A stretch of 14,441 nucleotides of DNA, taken from the NCBI GenBank assembly GCA_003697105.1, contig RFFQ01000018.1, positions 1 to 14,441 of the forward strand. Direction: 5' to 3'. Below the pieces are notes generated by a model that was not told the origin of the DNA, did no database searches, and saw only the letters and a program-made list of their open reading frames with translations. Positions 1-6,073 of the stretch are shown piece after piece. A program made the translations under genes and the position numbers. The stretch comes from Gemmatimonadota bacterium. GTDB lineage: Bacteria > 4572-55 > J002. Every line of letters starts with the position of its first letter. The first letter of the stretch is position 1.

Positions 1-2
1 AC

Positions 3-164
3 GTTGAGCGTGGAGAATCCCCCGCTGTTGAACCCCAAAGGGACGATACCGCACCGGAAGAATCCTCCGCAGATGAAGCTGAGCGTGGAGAATCCCCCGC
101 TGTTGAACCCGAAGCAGGGGAAGCGCACGGGATCGTGGCGGACAGCGAAGAAAAACCTGCGTAA
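3..164 (+). CDS. C-terminal tail of an unidentified protein (5' truncated)
   Basis: Reading from base 3 gives 53 residues ending at TAA 162-164. The tail is very acidic and rich in Glu, Ala, Pro, Asp and Ser, the composition of a disordered C-terminal extension. The decapeptide ERGESPAVEP occurs twice, exactly 25 residues apart. I prefer this frame to the ATG-containing frame at 4-198: the latter gives a basic, Pro/Asn/Lys-rich peptide and runs into the stem of the terminator, whereas this frame stops 8 bases before the stem. The gene starts left of the window, so its function cannot be read here. Such acidic tails occur on many proteins (RNA-binding, ribosomal, chaperone) and are not diagnostic. 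Confidence 0.6.
   Translation, partial: VERGESPAVEPQRDDTAPEESSADEAERGESPAVEPEAGEAHGIVADSEEKPA
6..110 (+). repeat. 30-bp direct repeat pair, 75-bp period
   Basis: A 30-bp segment at 6-35 recurs without mismatch at 81-110. The offset of 75 bp is exactly 25 codons, so the repeat keeps frame and duplicates the peptide ERGESPAVEP in the acidic tail. DNA identity as well as peptide identity suggests a recent tandem duplication inside the gene. More copies may lie to the left of the window. Confidence 0.9.
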
Positions 165-172
165 ACTGTCTG

Positions 173-220
173 AGTTGCACCAAGGGAATACAATATAGAG
201 TTCCCTTGGTGCAACTTTTT
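173..220 (+). terminator. Rho-independent terminator
   Basis: A perfect 16-bp inverted repeat pairs 173-188 with 201-216 around a 12-base loop and runs directly into a T tract at 216-220. It lies 8 bp after the TAA of the acidic-tail gene and separates it from the next operon. The upstream arm begins with AG and the downstream arm ends in CT plus T residues, so it could also work weakly in the reverse direction, but no minus-strand gene needs it. Confidence 0.92.
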
Positions 221-364
221 CCGCTTCTAATATTTTACCTGATTGCCCTGGTTCTGCCTGAATACATGGGGCTGTTTCCGGTCCCCAAGCCGATTCATCG
301 GGTTTCCTCCCGTGGCGAGACCCGCCCGTCCTCCTTCCCTTCAGCACCGTTGCGAAAGAACTCT
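221..364. other. Intergenic region without a supported gene
   Basis: This spacer lies between the terminator and the promoter candidate of the next operon. It holds one short open frame (ATG 266 to TAA 371-373, 35 codons) with no Shine-Dalgarno site and no recognisable product, so I do not call it a gene. I see no RNA gene, riboswitch or clear repeat in it. Confidence 0.5.
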
Positions 365-394
365 TTGAAGTAAACCGTTAACGTCTAATATCAT
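365..394 (+). promoter_or_regulatory. Candidate sigma70-type promoter for the six-gene operon
   Basis: TTGAAG (365-370, 4 of 6 matches to TTGACA) is followed after 18 bp by TATCAT (389-394, 5 of 6 matches to TATAAT). It sits right in front of the start codon at 403. If used, transcription would begin at about 400-402, giving an almost leaderless message. This fits the absence of a Shine-Dalgarno site before 403. Motif matches of this quality occur by chance, so this is a candidate only. Confidence 0.35.
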
Positions 395-402
395 CATGTG
401 TT

Positions 403-2478
403 ATGAAGCGCCATCTAATCGCCATCCTGCACAGCTATTCTGAGATATTTTTTTTGCGGAGTATCGGGATGGGTGCCGGATTTATTGCTTTAACGTTTCT
501 GGTTCCCAATATGGCATTCGCGGGATTATTAGCGATCCTTTCTGCTTATCTGTTTGCCTACTTTATTGGTATGAAGCCGGACTTCCTCAAAACGGGCTTT
601 TATACATATAATCCGCTGTTAGTTGGGCTGGCGATTGGGTATTTGTTCAAGCTGACGCCCCTCACCATCTTTTTTGTGGTCTTCACCGGTATTTTTACGT
701 TTGTGGTGACGATCATGCTGGACAGCCTTTTCTGGCAATATTTACGTCTCCCGATTCTAAGTGTTCCGTTTGTGGGGATTACTTCCATTGTCTATCTTGC
801 GGCTTCCAATTATACCAATTTGTTTGTTACGGCGTTGTATCCGCATCCCGTTTTACCGGTAGTAGAGGCTCAATTACCGTTTTGGGTTACCGGGTTTTTA
901 AAGTCGTTGGGTGCGGTTTTTTTTCTACCCAACGTATGGGCAGGGCTAGGAATTGCCGTGATTTTACTTGTCGCTTCCCGGATTCTGTTCATGTTAGCGG
1001 TGGTGGGTTATTATAGCGGGTCGTTGCTGATCGCCCTTTTGGTAGGGTCACCGGCGCAGGCGTTTGCGGACATCAATCATTTCAATTTTATTTTGATCGC
1101 GATGGCCGTGGGTGGGGTTTTCCTTATTCCGTCTCTCAAAAGTTATGTGCTGGCATTGATTGCGGTTTGTTCGGCAACGGTGTTATTGGATGCGGCTAAA
1201 ACCTTTTGGTCTGATTATGGTATTCCCGGCTTTACCTTGCCGTTTAATGTTGTCTCCCTCTCGTTTGTCTATGTTTTGGGCTTGATTGCACATCCTTTGG
1301 TGGTGAAGTACATCAAGCAGACGCCGGAAGAAACGCTGGATTACTATCTTTTGAACTTACGCCGGTTTCGCGGTTCCGAGCGGACCCTTAGTTTACCGTT
1401 TTCAGGAACGTGGCAGGTCTGGCAAGGTTTTGATGGCTCATGGACGCATCAGGGGAGTTGGCGTTACGCATATGACTTTATCATTGTGGATGATAAGGGG
1501 AATAGCTACCAACATGAGGGAACAGTTCTCACCGATTACTACTGTTTTCGGAAGCCGGTGCTGTCGCCGGTGCGCGGGCGCGTGGTACGGGTTATTTCGC
1601 ATTTGCCGGATAACCCGATTGGTGAGGTCGATAAAAGTGAGAATTGGGGTAATCTGATCATCATTGAAGACCCGCGGGGATTTTATGTGGAAATCTCGCA
1701 TTTTGCTCACGATTCCATCCGGGTGAACAAAGGGGATTGGGTCGAGCGGGGCACGTTGTTGGGACTGTGTGGCAATTCCGGCTATTCCCCCCAACCCCAT
1801 TTGCACGTTCAAGTACAAGCCACCTCGGAAATTGGCTCGTACACCTTGCCCTTTAGCTTTGTAAGTTATACGATTGATCACCAGTTTTACGCCAATGATG
1901 TGCCGCCGGAAGGCGCCCAAATTGAACCCATCTATCCCGATAAACATCTGGACGCTGTGACGGCATTTATGCTCGATGACCGCTATGAATATCGGGTGCT
2001 TAAAAACGGTCAGCCGGTGGGGTACGTTAGGCTGACGGTGCGAATGGCTCCGGATGGCACGTTTTATCTGGATTCCGGTAAAGGACAACTTTATTTTGGC
2101 AAGCATGAAGGTACTTTTTATATGTACCGCCTCGAAGGGAATTGTCACTACTTGAAAATGATATTTTTAGCCCTGCCCCGGTTACCGCTAAGTGCAAAAG
2201 TAGGCTTATCTTGGCAGGATCATATCCCAGTGGGAGTCGTGGCACGAGGAATCACAAAAATGGGTATCCGCTTTTTAAGCTCCTTCTATCACGGGTTAGC
2301 CCATATCCAAACCACGTTGACGGTAACACCCGCGGGTATCGAGGGCAAAATCGAATCCAAGTTACTGAACTTAACCCAACATACCTACCTTGAACTGGAT
2401 GATTACGCAGGGATTAAATCTGTGAGAATTGGCTCGCTCGAATTAAGGAGAAATGAAGATGAAACTATCCGTGGATAA
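403..2478 (+). CDS. Urea transporter fused to M23-family peptidase domain
   Basis: The 691-residue protein has two recognisable parts. Residues about 1-310 are a urea-transporter (UT family, PF03253-type) channel made of two homologous halves: half one has the motif around YNPLLVGLAIG (69-79) and an LP box at LPILSVPF (116-123); half two has FNFIL..AVGGVF (227-240) and TLPFNV (278-283). This family passes urea, and sometimes other small amides, down a gradient through the inner membrane. Residues about 345-475 are an M23 zinc-peptidase (LytM-like) domain: H349 and D358 (in YAYDF) and PHLHV with H466 and H468 are the likely zinc and catalytic residues, and SHFAHDS (432-438) plus the NSGYSPQ segment are typical. 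Residues 480-691 are an unassigned domain. No Shine-Dalgarno site precedes 403. A Met at 469 has GGAG 7 bp upstream, but SYSEIFF before it resembles the conserved N-terminus of bacterial UTs, so 403 is preferred. The last 20 bp overlap the next gene. Confidence 0.88.
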   Translation: MKRHLIAILHSYSEIFFLRSIGMGAGFIALTFLVPNMAFAGLLAILSAYLFAYFIGMKPDFLKTGFYTYNPLLVGLAIGYLFKLTPLTIFFVVFTGIFTFVVTIMLDSLFWQYLRLPILSVPFVGITSIVYLAASNYTNLFVTALYPHPVLPVVEAQLPFWVTGFLKSLGAVFFLPNVWAGLGIAVILLVASRILFMLAVVGYYSGSLLIALLVGSPAQAFADINHFNFILIAMAVGGVFLIPSLKSYVLALIAVCSATVLLDAAKTFWSDYGIPGFTLPFNVVSLSFVYVLGLIAHPLVVKYIKQTPEETLDYYLLNLRRFRGSERTLSLPFSGTWQVWQGFDGSWTHQGSWRYAYDFIIVDDKGNSYQHEGTVLTDYYCFRKPVLSPVRGRVVRVISHLPDNPIGEVDKSENWGNLIIIEDPRGFYVEISHFAHDSIRVNKGDWVERGTLLGLCGNSGYSPQPHLHVQVQATSEIGSYTLPFSFVSYTIDHQFYANDVPPEGAQIEPIYPDKHLDAVTAFMLDDRYEYRVLKNGQPVGYVRLTVRMAPDGTFYLDSGKGQLYFGKHEGTFYMYRLEGNCHYLKMIFLALPRLPLSAKVGLSWQDHIPVGVVARGITKMGIRFLSSFYHGLAHIQTTLTVTPAGIEGKIESKLLNLTQHTYLELDDYAGIKSVRIGSLELRRNEDETIRG
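2445..2450 (+). promoter_or_regulatory. Shine-Dalgarno site deciding the beta-barrel gene start
   Basis: AAGGAG lies inside the end of the upstream gene. It is 8 bases before ATG 2459 but only 2 bases before the in-frame ATG 2453, so 2459 is the likelier start. Confidence 0.75.
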
Positions 2479-3409
2479 TCATCGTATTCAGATTGGAGTT
2501 ATCATCTATTTAATAATGGTATCGCTCAGTTTTATGACAACGGCTGGTGCTCAAACCCCGGATCCCCCGGCTAAGTCTCCCATCCGGTGGGATGTTTTGC
2601 TCTATTATGTACCTTTGGATTATGGGGATTCACAATTTAAGAAGACAGGCGATATGACCGGTATGTACACCTATCTGGGGTACGGGTTGAACCATGCGTT
2701 TGAGGCAGAATTGGACTATACCCACGTGGATTATATTTGGATTGACGATATTAAGCAGTGGGATGTAACATTGGCGTACACCTATTTTACCCGGTTGAAT
2801 TATAAATTTCGGTTGGGGGCTCACTATGTTATCTCGGATGAAGAAACCACAAATGATGTGTGGACTCTGTTTGGCGGGGTCAACCGCTATGTGTATCGCC
2901 AATGGAACGTGCAACTGGACGGATATTATTCGCGCTATCCAAACTACGCCGGTCTGGGAGTCGTACAATTAACCCCGCGCGCCGGTTTTTATTTTGGAAA
3001 TCGGGTAACCTCGACGTTTTATTTTCAAACCCGGGGATATTACATCCATCTTTCGGATCGGTTGAAATTATACGACCCAGTCCAGCTCCAGTTTTTTGCT
3101 TATACCGATCCAGATATGTTTTCGGTGGAAGAATCTATCACCTACTATCGAGGTCCCTGGACTCTGACCACTATGGGCTGGATCGGCGACCAAATGTTTG
3201 CCGTTAAAAGTGATGGTTTCTTGGTAAACAATGTGGAAGAGTTACATTCGGGGGGATACGGAATTTCGCTCAATTATGCCCATAAGATGTCTAGCCTTAC
3301 CGTGGGCTACTATGTCGATCACGTGGAGGAGCGCCATTGGAACAATCCGCGAGAACGGCGCGAGGTGCGCTTCCAAAAATATGTAATCAGCCTGGGACAT
3401 ACCTTTTAA
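2459..3409 (+). CDS. Outer-membrane beta-barrel protein
   Basis: The 316-residue protein begins with a Sec signal peptide: a hydrophobic stretch at about 12-26 and a likely cleavage AGA31|Q32. The mature part has no long hydrophobic helix. It is a series of alternating, aromatic-rich amphipathic strands (many Tyr, Trp and Phe) separated by polar turns, and it ends in ISLGHTF. A terminal Phe is the signal of outer-membrane barrels recognised by BamA. The general look recalls small YaiO-like barrels, but I cannot assign a family; a 12-14-strand pore is plausible from length. The gene overlaps the UT-M23 gene by 20 bp and is followed 17 bp later by the repeat protein, so all should be co-expressed. 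A role as the outer-membrane partner of the inner-membrane channel is inferred from position only. Confidence 0.8.
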   Translation: MKLSVDNHRIQIGVIIYLIMVSLSFMTTAGAQTPDPPAKSPIRWDVLLYYVPLDYGDSQFKKTGDMTGMYTYLGYGLNHAFEAELDYTHVDYIWIDDIKQWDVTLAYTYFTRLNYKFRLGAHYVISDEETTNDVWTLFGGVNRYVYRQWNVQLDGYYSRYPNYAGLGVVQLTPRAGFYFGNRVTSTFYFQTRGYYIHLSDRLKLYDPVQLQFFAYTDPDMFSVEESITYYRGPWTLTTMGWIGDQMFAVKSDGFLVNNVEELHSGGYGISLNYAHKMSSLTVGYYVDHVEERHWNNPRERREVRFQKYVISLGHTF

Positions 3410-3426
3410 CGAAAGGACGGAATGTT

Positions 3427-4692
3427 ATGAGAACGGTCTGTCTTCTCTGTTTTAGCTTGATGATGGCGACCGCCTATGCCGGCACGCCGTTTCGACCCCA
3501 AGCTCACGAGGGGAGGGTCTCTCAACGGGCACTTGACCTGCAAGTGCAGATTCAACCGGATCGGGCAATACCTGACCAATTTCCGTTGGAAACCGGTTAC
3601 CGCGCCACGGAAATGCGCGGTCAGGAATGGCAAAATAATCAGTGGCAGGAGGCGTGGCGGTATTTGTACAGCTACAATACCGAAGACCAACTGGTGCAGA
3701 CCATGTTACAACTCTGGTATCAAGGTGTCTGGTATGATTACCAACGCTATACGTATAGCTATGATGACGAGGGGAATCGCACCCAAACTCGGGTGGAAAC
3801 GCTGGAAGGCACGGAGTGGAATAACACCGAACGCTATCAATACAGCTTTGATGCCAACCACCGCTGGTCGGCAACCCTCTATCAGGTATGGGAATCCAAC
3901 GTCTGGGTCAATTCTTGGCGAGAAAGTTATACCTATGACCATGACGGCACCTGGATTGAAACCTTCGTGGTGGTTTGGTACGAAAACACATGGATCAATT
4001 ACGAAAAATACCGGTACACCTACAATGATGAAGACCAATGGATTGAAACGTTGAATCAAGCATGGCTGGAGTTCGATTGGGTCAATCAATGGCAGGAATT
4101 ATATCACTACGGAGATACCGGGTTGTGGACGGAAACACAGGTGCTGTTGTGGGAAGATAACCAATGGCTTAATGATTGGCGTTGGAGTTACAGCTATGAT
4201 GACGAGGGCTACCCCGATCAAACCATTGGGCAGGATTGGGTAGATGAGTGGGTTAATGAGACCCGCTACCGTTATGAATACGATACCAACTCTAATCTGA
4301 ACACCAAATTGATTCAAACGTGGGAAAACAACCAATGGGAAAACTCCGAACAATATCTTTATACCTACGAAGAATACACGGCGGTTCCACTTGATCCGGA
4401 GGTATTCGTACCGGAGCAATCCCGATTCGTGGCGTATCCCAACCCGTTTAATCCCACAACGACCATCGAATTTGACCTGCCCCAAGCGGGAACGGTCACC
4501 TTGCAGATTTTTGATGTGCGGGGCTATCTGGTAGCATCTTTGATTGCCAATCAGTTTTATAATGCCGGCTCATATCGTGTGCGGTGGGATGGTACTGGTG
4601 ATACCCATCGTCTGCTACCCGCCGGAGTGTATACCGCTCGACTTCGCACGCCGTTTACCACGCAAACCATCCCCCTGATCGGGATGAAGTAA
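3427..4692 (+). CDS. Secreted Trp/Tyr-rich repeat protein with T9SS sorting domain
   Basis: The chosen start, ATG 3427, has AGGA 9 bases upstream and gives an excellent signal peptide cleaved after AYA (residue 18); the longer frame from 3337 would lie inside the previous gene. The protein has 421 residues. Residues 67 to about 318 form nine tandem 29-residue units, roughly W-x4-W-x-N-x2-R-Y-x-Y-x-Y-D-x-[DE]-G-x4-[QE]-T. They resemble the YD-like repeats of secreted FCB-group proteins, probably a beta-rich, carbohydrate- or surface-binding solenoid. Residues about 337-421 are a FlgD-like/T9SS type A sorting domain starting YPNPFNP and ending in a basic residue (MK). Such tails direct proteins through the type IX secretion system, often to surface attachment. 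The T9SS machinery itself is not in the window. Its function is unknown; a surface adhesin or binding protein is a guess. Confidence 0.85.
   Translation: MRTVCLLCFSLMMATAYAGTPFRPQAHEGRVSQRALDLQVQIQPDRAIPDQFPLETGYRATEMRGQEWQNNQWQEAWRYLYSYNTEDQLVQTMLQLWYQGVWYDYQRYTYSYDDEGNRTQTRVETLEGTEWNNTERYQYSFDANHRWSATLYQVWESNVWVNSWRESYTYDHDGTWIETFVVVWYENTWINYEKYRYTYNDEDQWIETLNQAWLEFDWVNQWQELYHYGDTGLWTETQVLLWEDNQWLNDWRWSYSYDDEGYPDQTIGQDWVDEWVNETRYRYEYDTNSNLNTKLIQTWENNQWENSEQYLYTYEEYTAVPLDPEVFVPEQSRFVAYPNPFNPTTTIEFDLPQAGTVTLQIFDVRGYLVASLIANQFYNAGSYRVRWDGTGDTHRLLPAGVYTARLRTPFTTQTIPLIGMK
3625..4371 (+). repeat. Nine 87-bp coding repeats (29-residue units)
   Basis: Units start at residues 67, 96, 125, 154, 183, 212, 241, 270 and 298; the eighth is one residue short and the ninth is partial. 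Conserved positions are paired Trp residues, a [WN]-N step, and a YxYxYD core. At DNA level the units have diverged clearly, so this is an old protein repeat and not a recent tandem duplication. Confidence 0.85.
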
Positions 4693-4708
4693 CCTTTAGG
4701 GAGGGATA

Positions 4709-5341
4709 ATGAAACGGATTGCCGGGCGAGTTATCGTTATCGTGATGATGTTCACCCAGTCCGCCCTCGGACTCACGGGCGAGGAGATCAAAACAGCTTA
4801 CGAGCGTTCCTACACCTATGAAAAAATCCAAGATTATCAAAATGCGATTAAAGCGATGTTGGCTGTCTTTAATGCCTACCCGGAAGGTTATACCGTCAAT
4901 GTGCGGTTGGGTTGGCTCTATTATCTGAATCAAAATTATGCCAACGCTATCGATCATTATCAAAAAGCGATGAAAACCGCGCCTTATGCGGCAGAAGCAA
5001 AGTTGGGATATTTATTACCGCTATTGGCACAGGGCAAATATAGCGAGGTGGAAAAAATCGCTTATCAAATTCTAACCATTGATTATTACAATTATTACGC
5101 GAATTTACGATTAGCCCTTGCCCTACGGATGCAGGAGAAGTACGATCTGGCACAAACCGTCGTAGAACGGATGTTGTTGCTCTACCCGACGGATGTTCCC
5201 TTTTTGGTGGAACAGGCGCTGGTTAAACAGGCACAAGATGATCCGGAAGCCGCTACGGCCATCTTTTGGGATGTACTCATTTTAGACCCCGAAAATGTAA
5301 CCGCCAAAATGTATTTTCAACAAATGGATGCGCCCGAATGA
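4709..5341 (+). CDS. Periplasmic tetratricopeptide (TPR) protein
   Basis: The 210-residue protein starts with a signal peptide (hydrophobic core about 8-16, likely cut after ALG at residue 21). From about residue 30 on it consists of consecutive helix-turn-helix TPR units: DYQNAIKAMLAVFNAYPEG, then the LGWLYYLNQNYANAIDHYQKA type, then further units with the LALALRMQEKYDLAQ pattern. TPRs are protein-protein scaffolds, here probably in the periplasm. AGGGAGGG (4698-4705) gives a strong ribosome site 16 bp after the preceding stop. Its TGA overlaps the ATG of the next gene by 4 bp (ATGA at 5338-5341), so translation is probably coupled. A periplasmic scaffold linking the UT-M23 protein and the barrel would fit the context but is inferred. 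Confidence 0.85.
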   Translation: MKRIAGRVIVIVMMFTQSALGLTGEEIKTAYERSYTYEKIQDYQNAIKAMLAVFNAYPEGYTVNVRLGWLYYLNQNYANAIDHYQKAMKTAPYAAEAKLGYLLPLLAQGKYSEVEKIAYQILTIDYYNYYANLRLALALRMQEKYDLAQTVVERMLLLYPTDVPFLVEQALVKQAQDDPEAATAIFWDVLILDPENVTAKMYFQQMDAPE

Positions 5342-6024
5342 GCGACTATCACATCAATATTTTTTACGATGATGCGGCGCGGGTCTATGTGGCGGACATC
5401 CCCGACCTGCCCAATTGTTCCGCTACCGGATCGACGCCGGCAGACGCCTTGGCAAACGTTGAACGGAAAAAACAGGCTTGGTTGAACACCGCTAAAGCGC
5501 AAAATTTACCCTTGCCGCCACCGGTCTATCGCCCTTCTCGCTATACCTTGGAGATTGTGCCCGCCCGGGAAGAGCATCTCCCCGCCGTTATTCCCATCTG
5601 GCAAGAATTTATGGCGTATCATGCCGAAATTGATCCCTATTTTGCACCCAAACCCCGTGGCGAAGTGGAATTTGAAACCCATTTGAAAACCCTGATCCAT
5701 GCCCCCCAAGCACACGTCCTCGTGGCGGTGGATCGGGATCAGGTGGTGGGGTATGCCATTGCGGAGATATATCATTATTCGCCGGTGTTTGCGCACCAAC
5801 AGTACGGCTTTATCTCGGAAGTTGCCATCAGCCAGCCCTCCCGCGGGCGGGGAATTGGGCAGAAATTGGTCGCGCGCATCTATGATTGGTTCCGCGAACA
5901 CGAGATTGAACGGGTCGAACTGCGAGTCTTTAGTGCCAACCGGAGCGCCTATCAATTTTGGCAAAAACAAGGTTTTCAGCCTTACCTCGAAGTGATGTAC
6001 CGGAATTTGCAACCGGAAAAATGA
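5338..6024 (+). CDS. HicB-like domain fused to GNAT N-acetyltransferase
   Basis: The start is ATG 5338, inside the ATGA overlap with the TPR gene; the open frame extends further upstream but within that gene. The product has 228 residues and no signal peptide, so it is cytoplasmic. Residues about 1-60 match the HicB-type antitoxin fold: strands with YHINIFYDD, YVADIPDLPNC, and an STPADALANVERKKQAWL helix. After a Pro-rich linker (PLPPPVYRP), residues about 69-228 form a GNAT acetyltransferase: motif A around VAISQPSRGRGIG with the acetyl-CoA loop R169-G174, and motif B with NRSAYQFWQKQGF (201-213). GNAT enzymes transfer acetyl groups from acetyl-CoA to amines, but the substrate cannot be read from sequence. 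No hicA-like toxin gene is present, and the HicB part has no DNA-binding extension. It may serve as a dimerisation or binding module and not as an antitoxin. Confidence 0.82.
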   Translation: MSDYHINIFYDDAARVYVADIPDLPNCSATGSTPADALANVERKKQAWLNTAKAQNLPLPPPVYRPSRYTLEIVPAREEHLPAVIPIWQEFMAYHAEIDPYFAPKPRGEVEFETHLKTLIHAPQAHVLVAVDRDQVVGYAIAEIYHYSPVFAHQQYGFISEVAISQPSRGRGIGQKLVARIYDWFREHEIERVELRVFSANRSAYQFWQKQGFQPYLEVMYRNLQPEK

Positions 6025-6061
6025 CTCACTCCCTGTTTTTATGTCACTGAATGTACCATTT

Positions 6062-6068
6062 AAGGAGG
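6062..6068 (+). promoter_or_regulatory. Shine-Dalgarno site deciding the phosphoesterase start
   Basis: AAGGAGG is a near-full anti-16S match. It ends 5 bases before ATG 6074 and 2 bases before ATG 6071, so 6074 is the better start. The upstream in-frame ATG at 6041 lacks any such site and would place the signal peptide too far from the N-terminus. Confidence 0.8.
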
Positions 6069-6073
6069 TTATG

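Noticed and set aside
4-198. ATG-started 64-codon frame at the left edge
   Set aside because: It reads as a basic Pro/Asn/Lys-rich peptide and extends into the terminator stem. The frame ending at 164 has the composition of a real acidic tail and stops before the hairpin.
266-373. 35-codon open frame in the first intergenic region
   Set aside because: It has no Shine-Dalgarno site and no recognisable product, and its end overlaps the candidate -35 box. Chance is sufficient explanation, though a translated search could be run.
1438-2148. Long minus-strand open frame (236 codons) inside the UT-M23 gene
   Set aside because: It lies wholly antisense to the conserved M23 domain and has no signal or family features of its own. 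It is a by-product of the codon pattern of the real gene.
3337-3426. Upstream extension of the repeat-protein gene
   Set aside because: It lies inside the beta-barrel gene, lacks a ribosome site and would bury the signal peptide. ATG 3427 is clearly better.
3476-4054. 192-codon plus-strand frame within the repeat region
   Set aside because: It is the shifted reading of the 87-bp repeats, which keeps frame open because the repeats are a multiple of three. It has no ribosome site.
3619-4371. CRISPR-like array
   Set aside because: The repeats are coding, 87 bp long, diverged at DNA level and have no constant repeat alternating with unique spacers.
5338-5520. A HicAB toxin-antitoxin locus
   Set aside because: Only a HicB-like domain is present and it is fused to GNAT. 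No small HicA RNase frame is found on either side.
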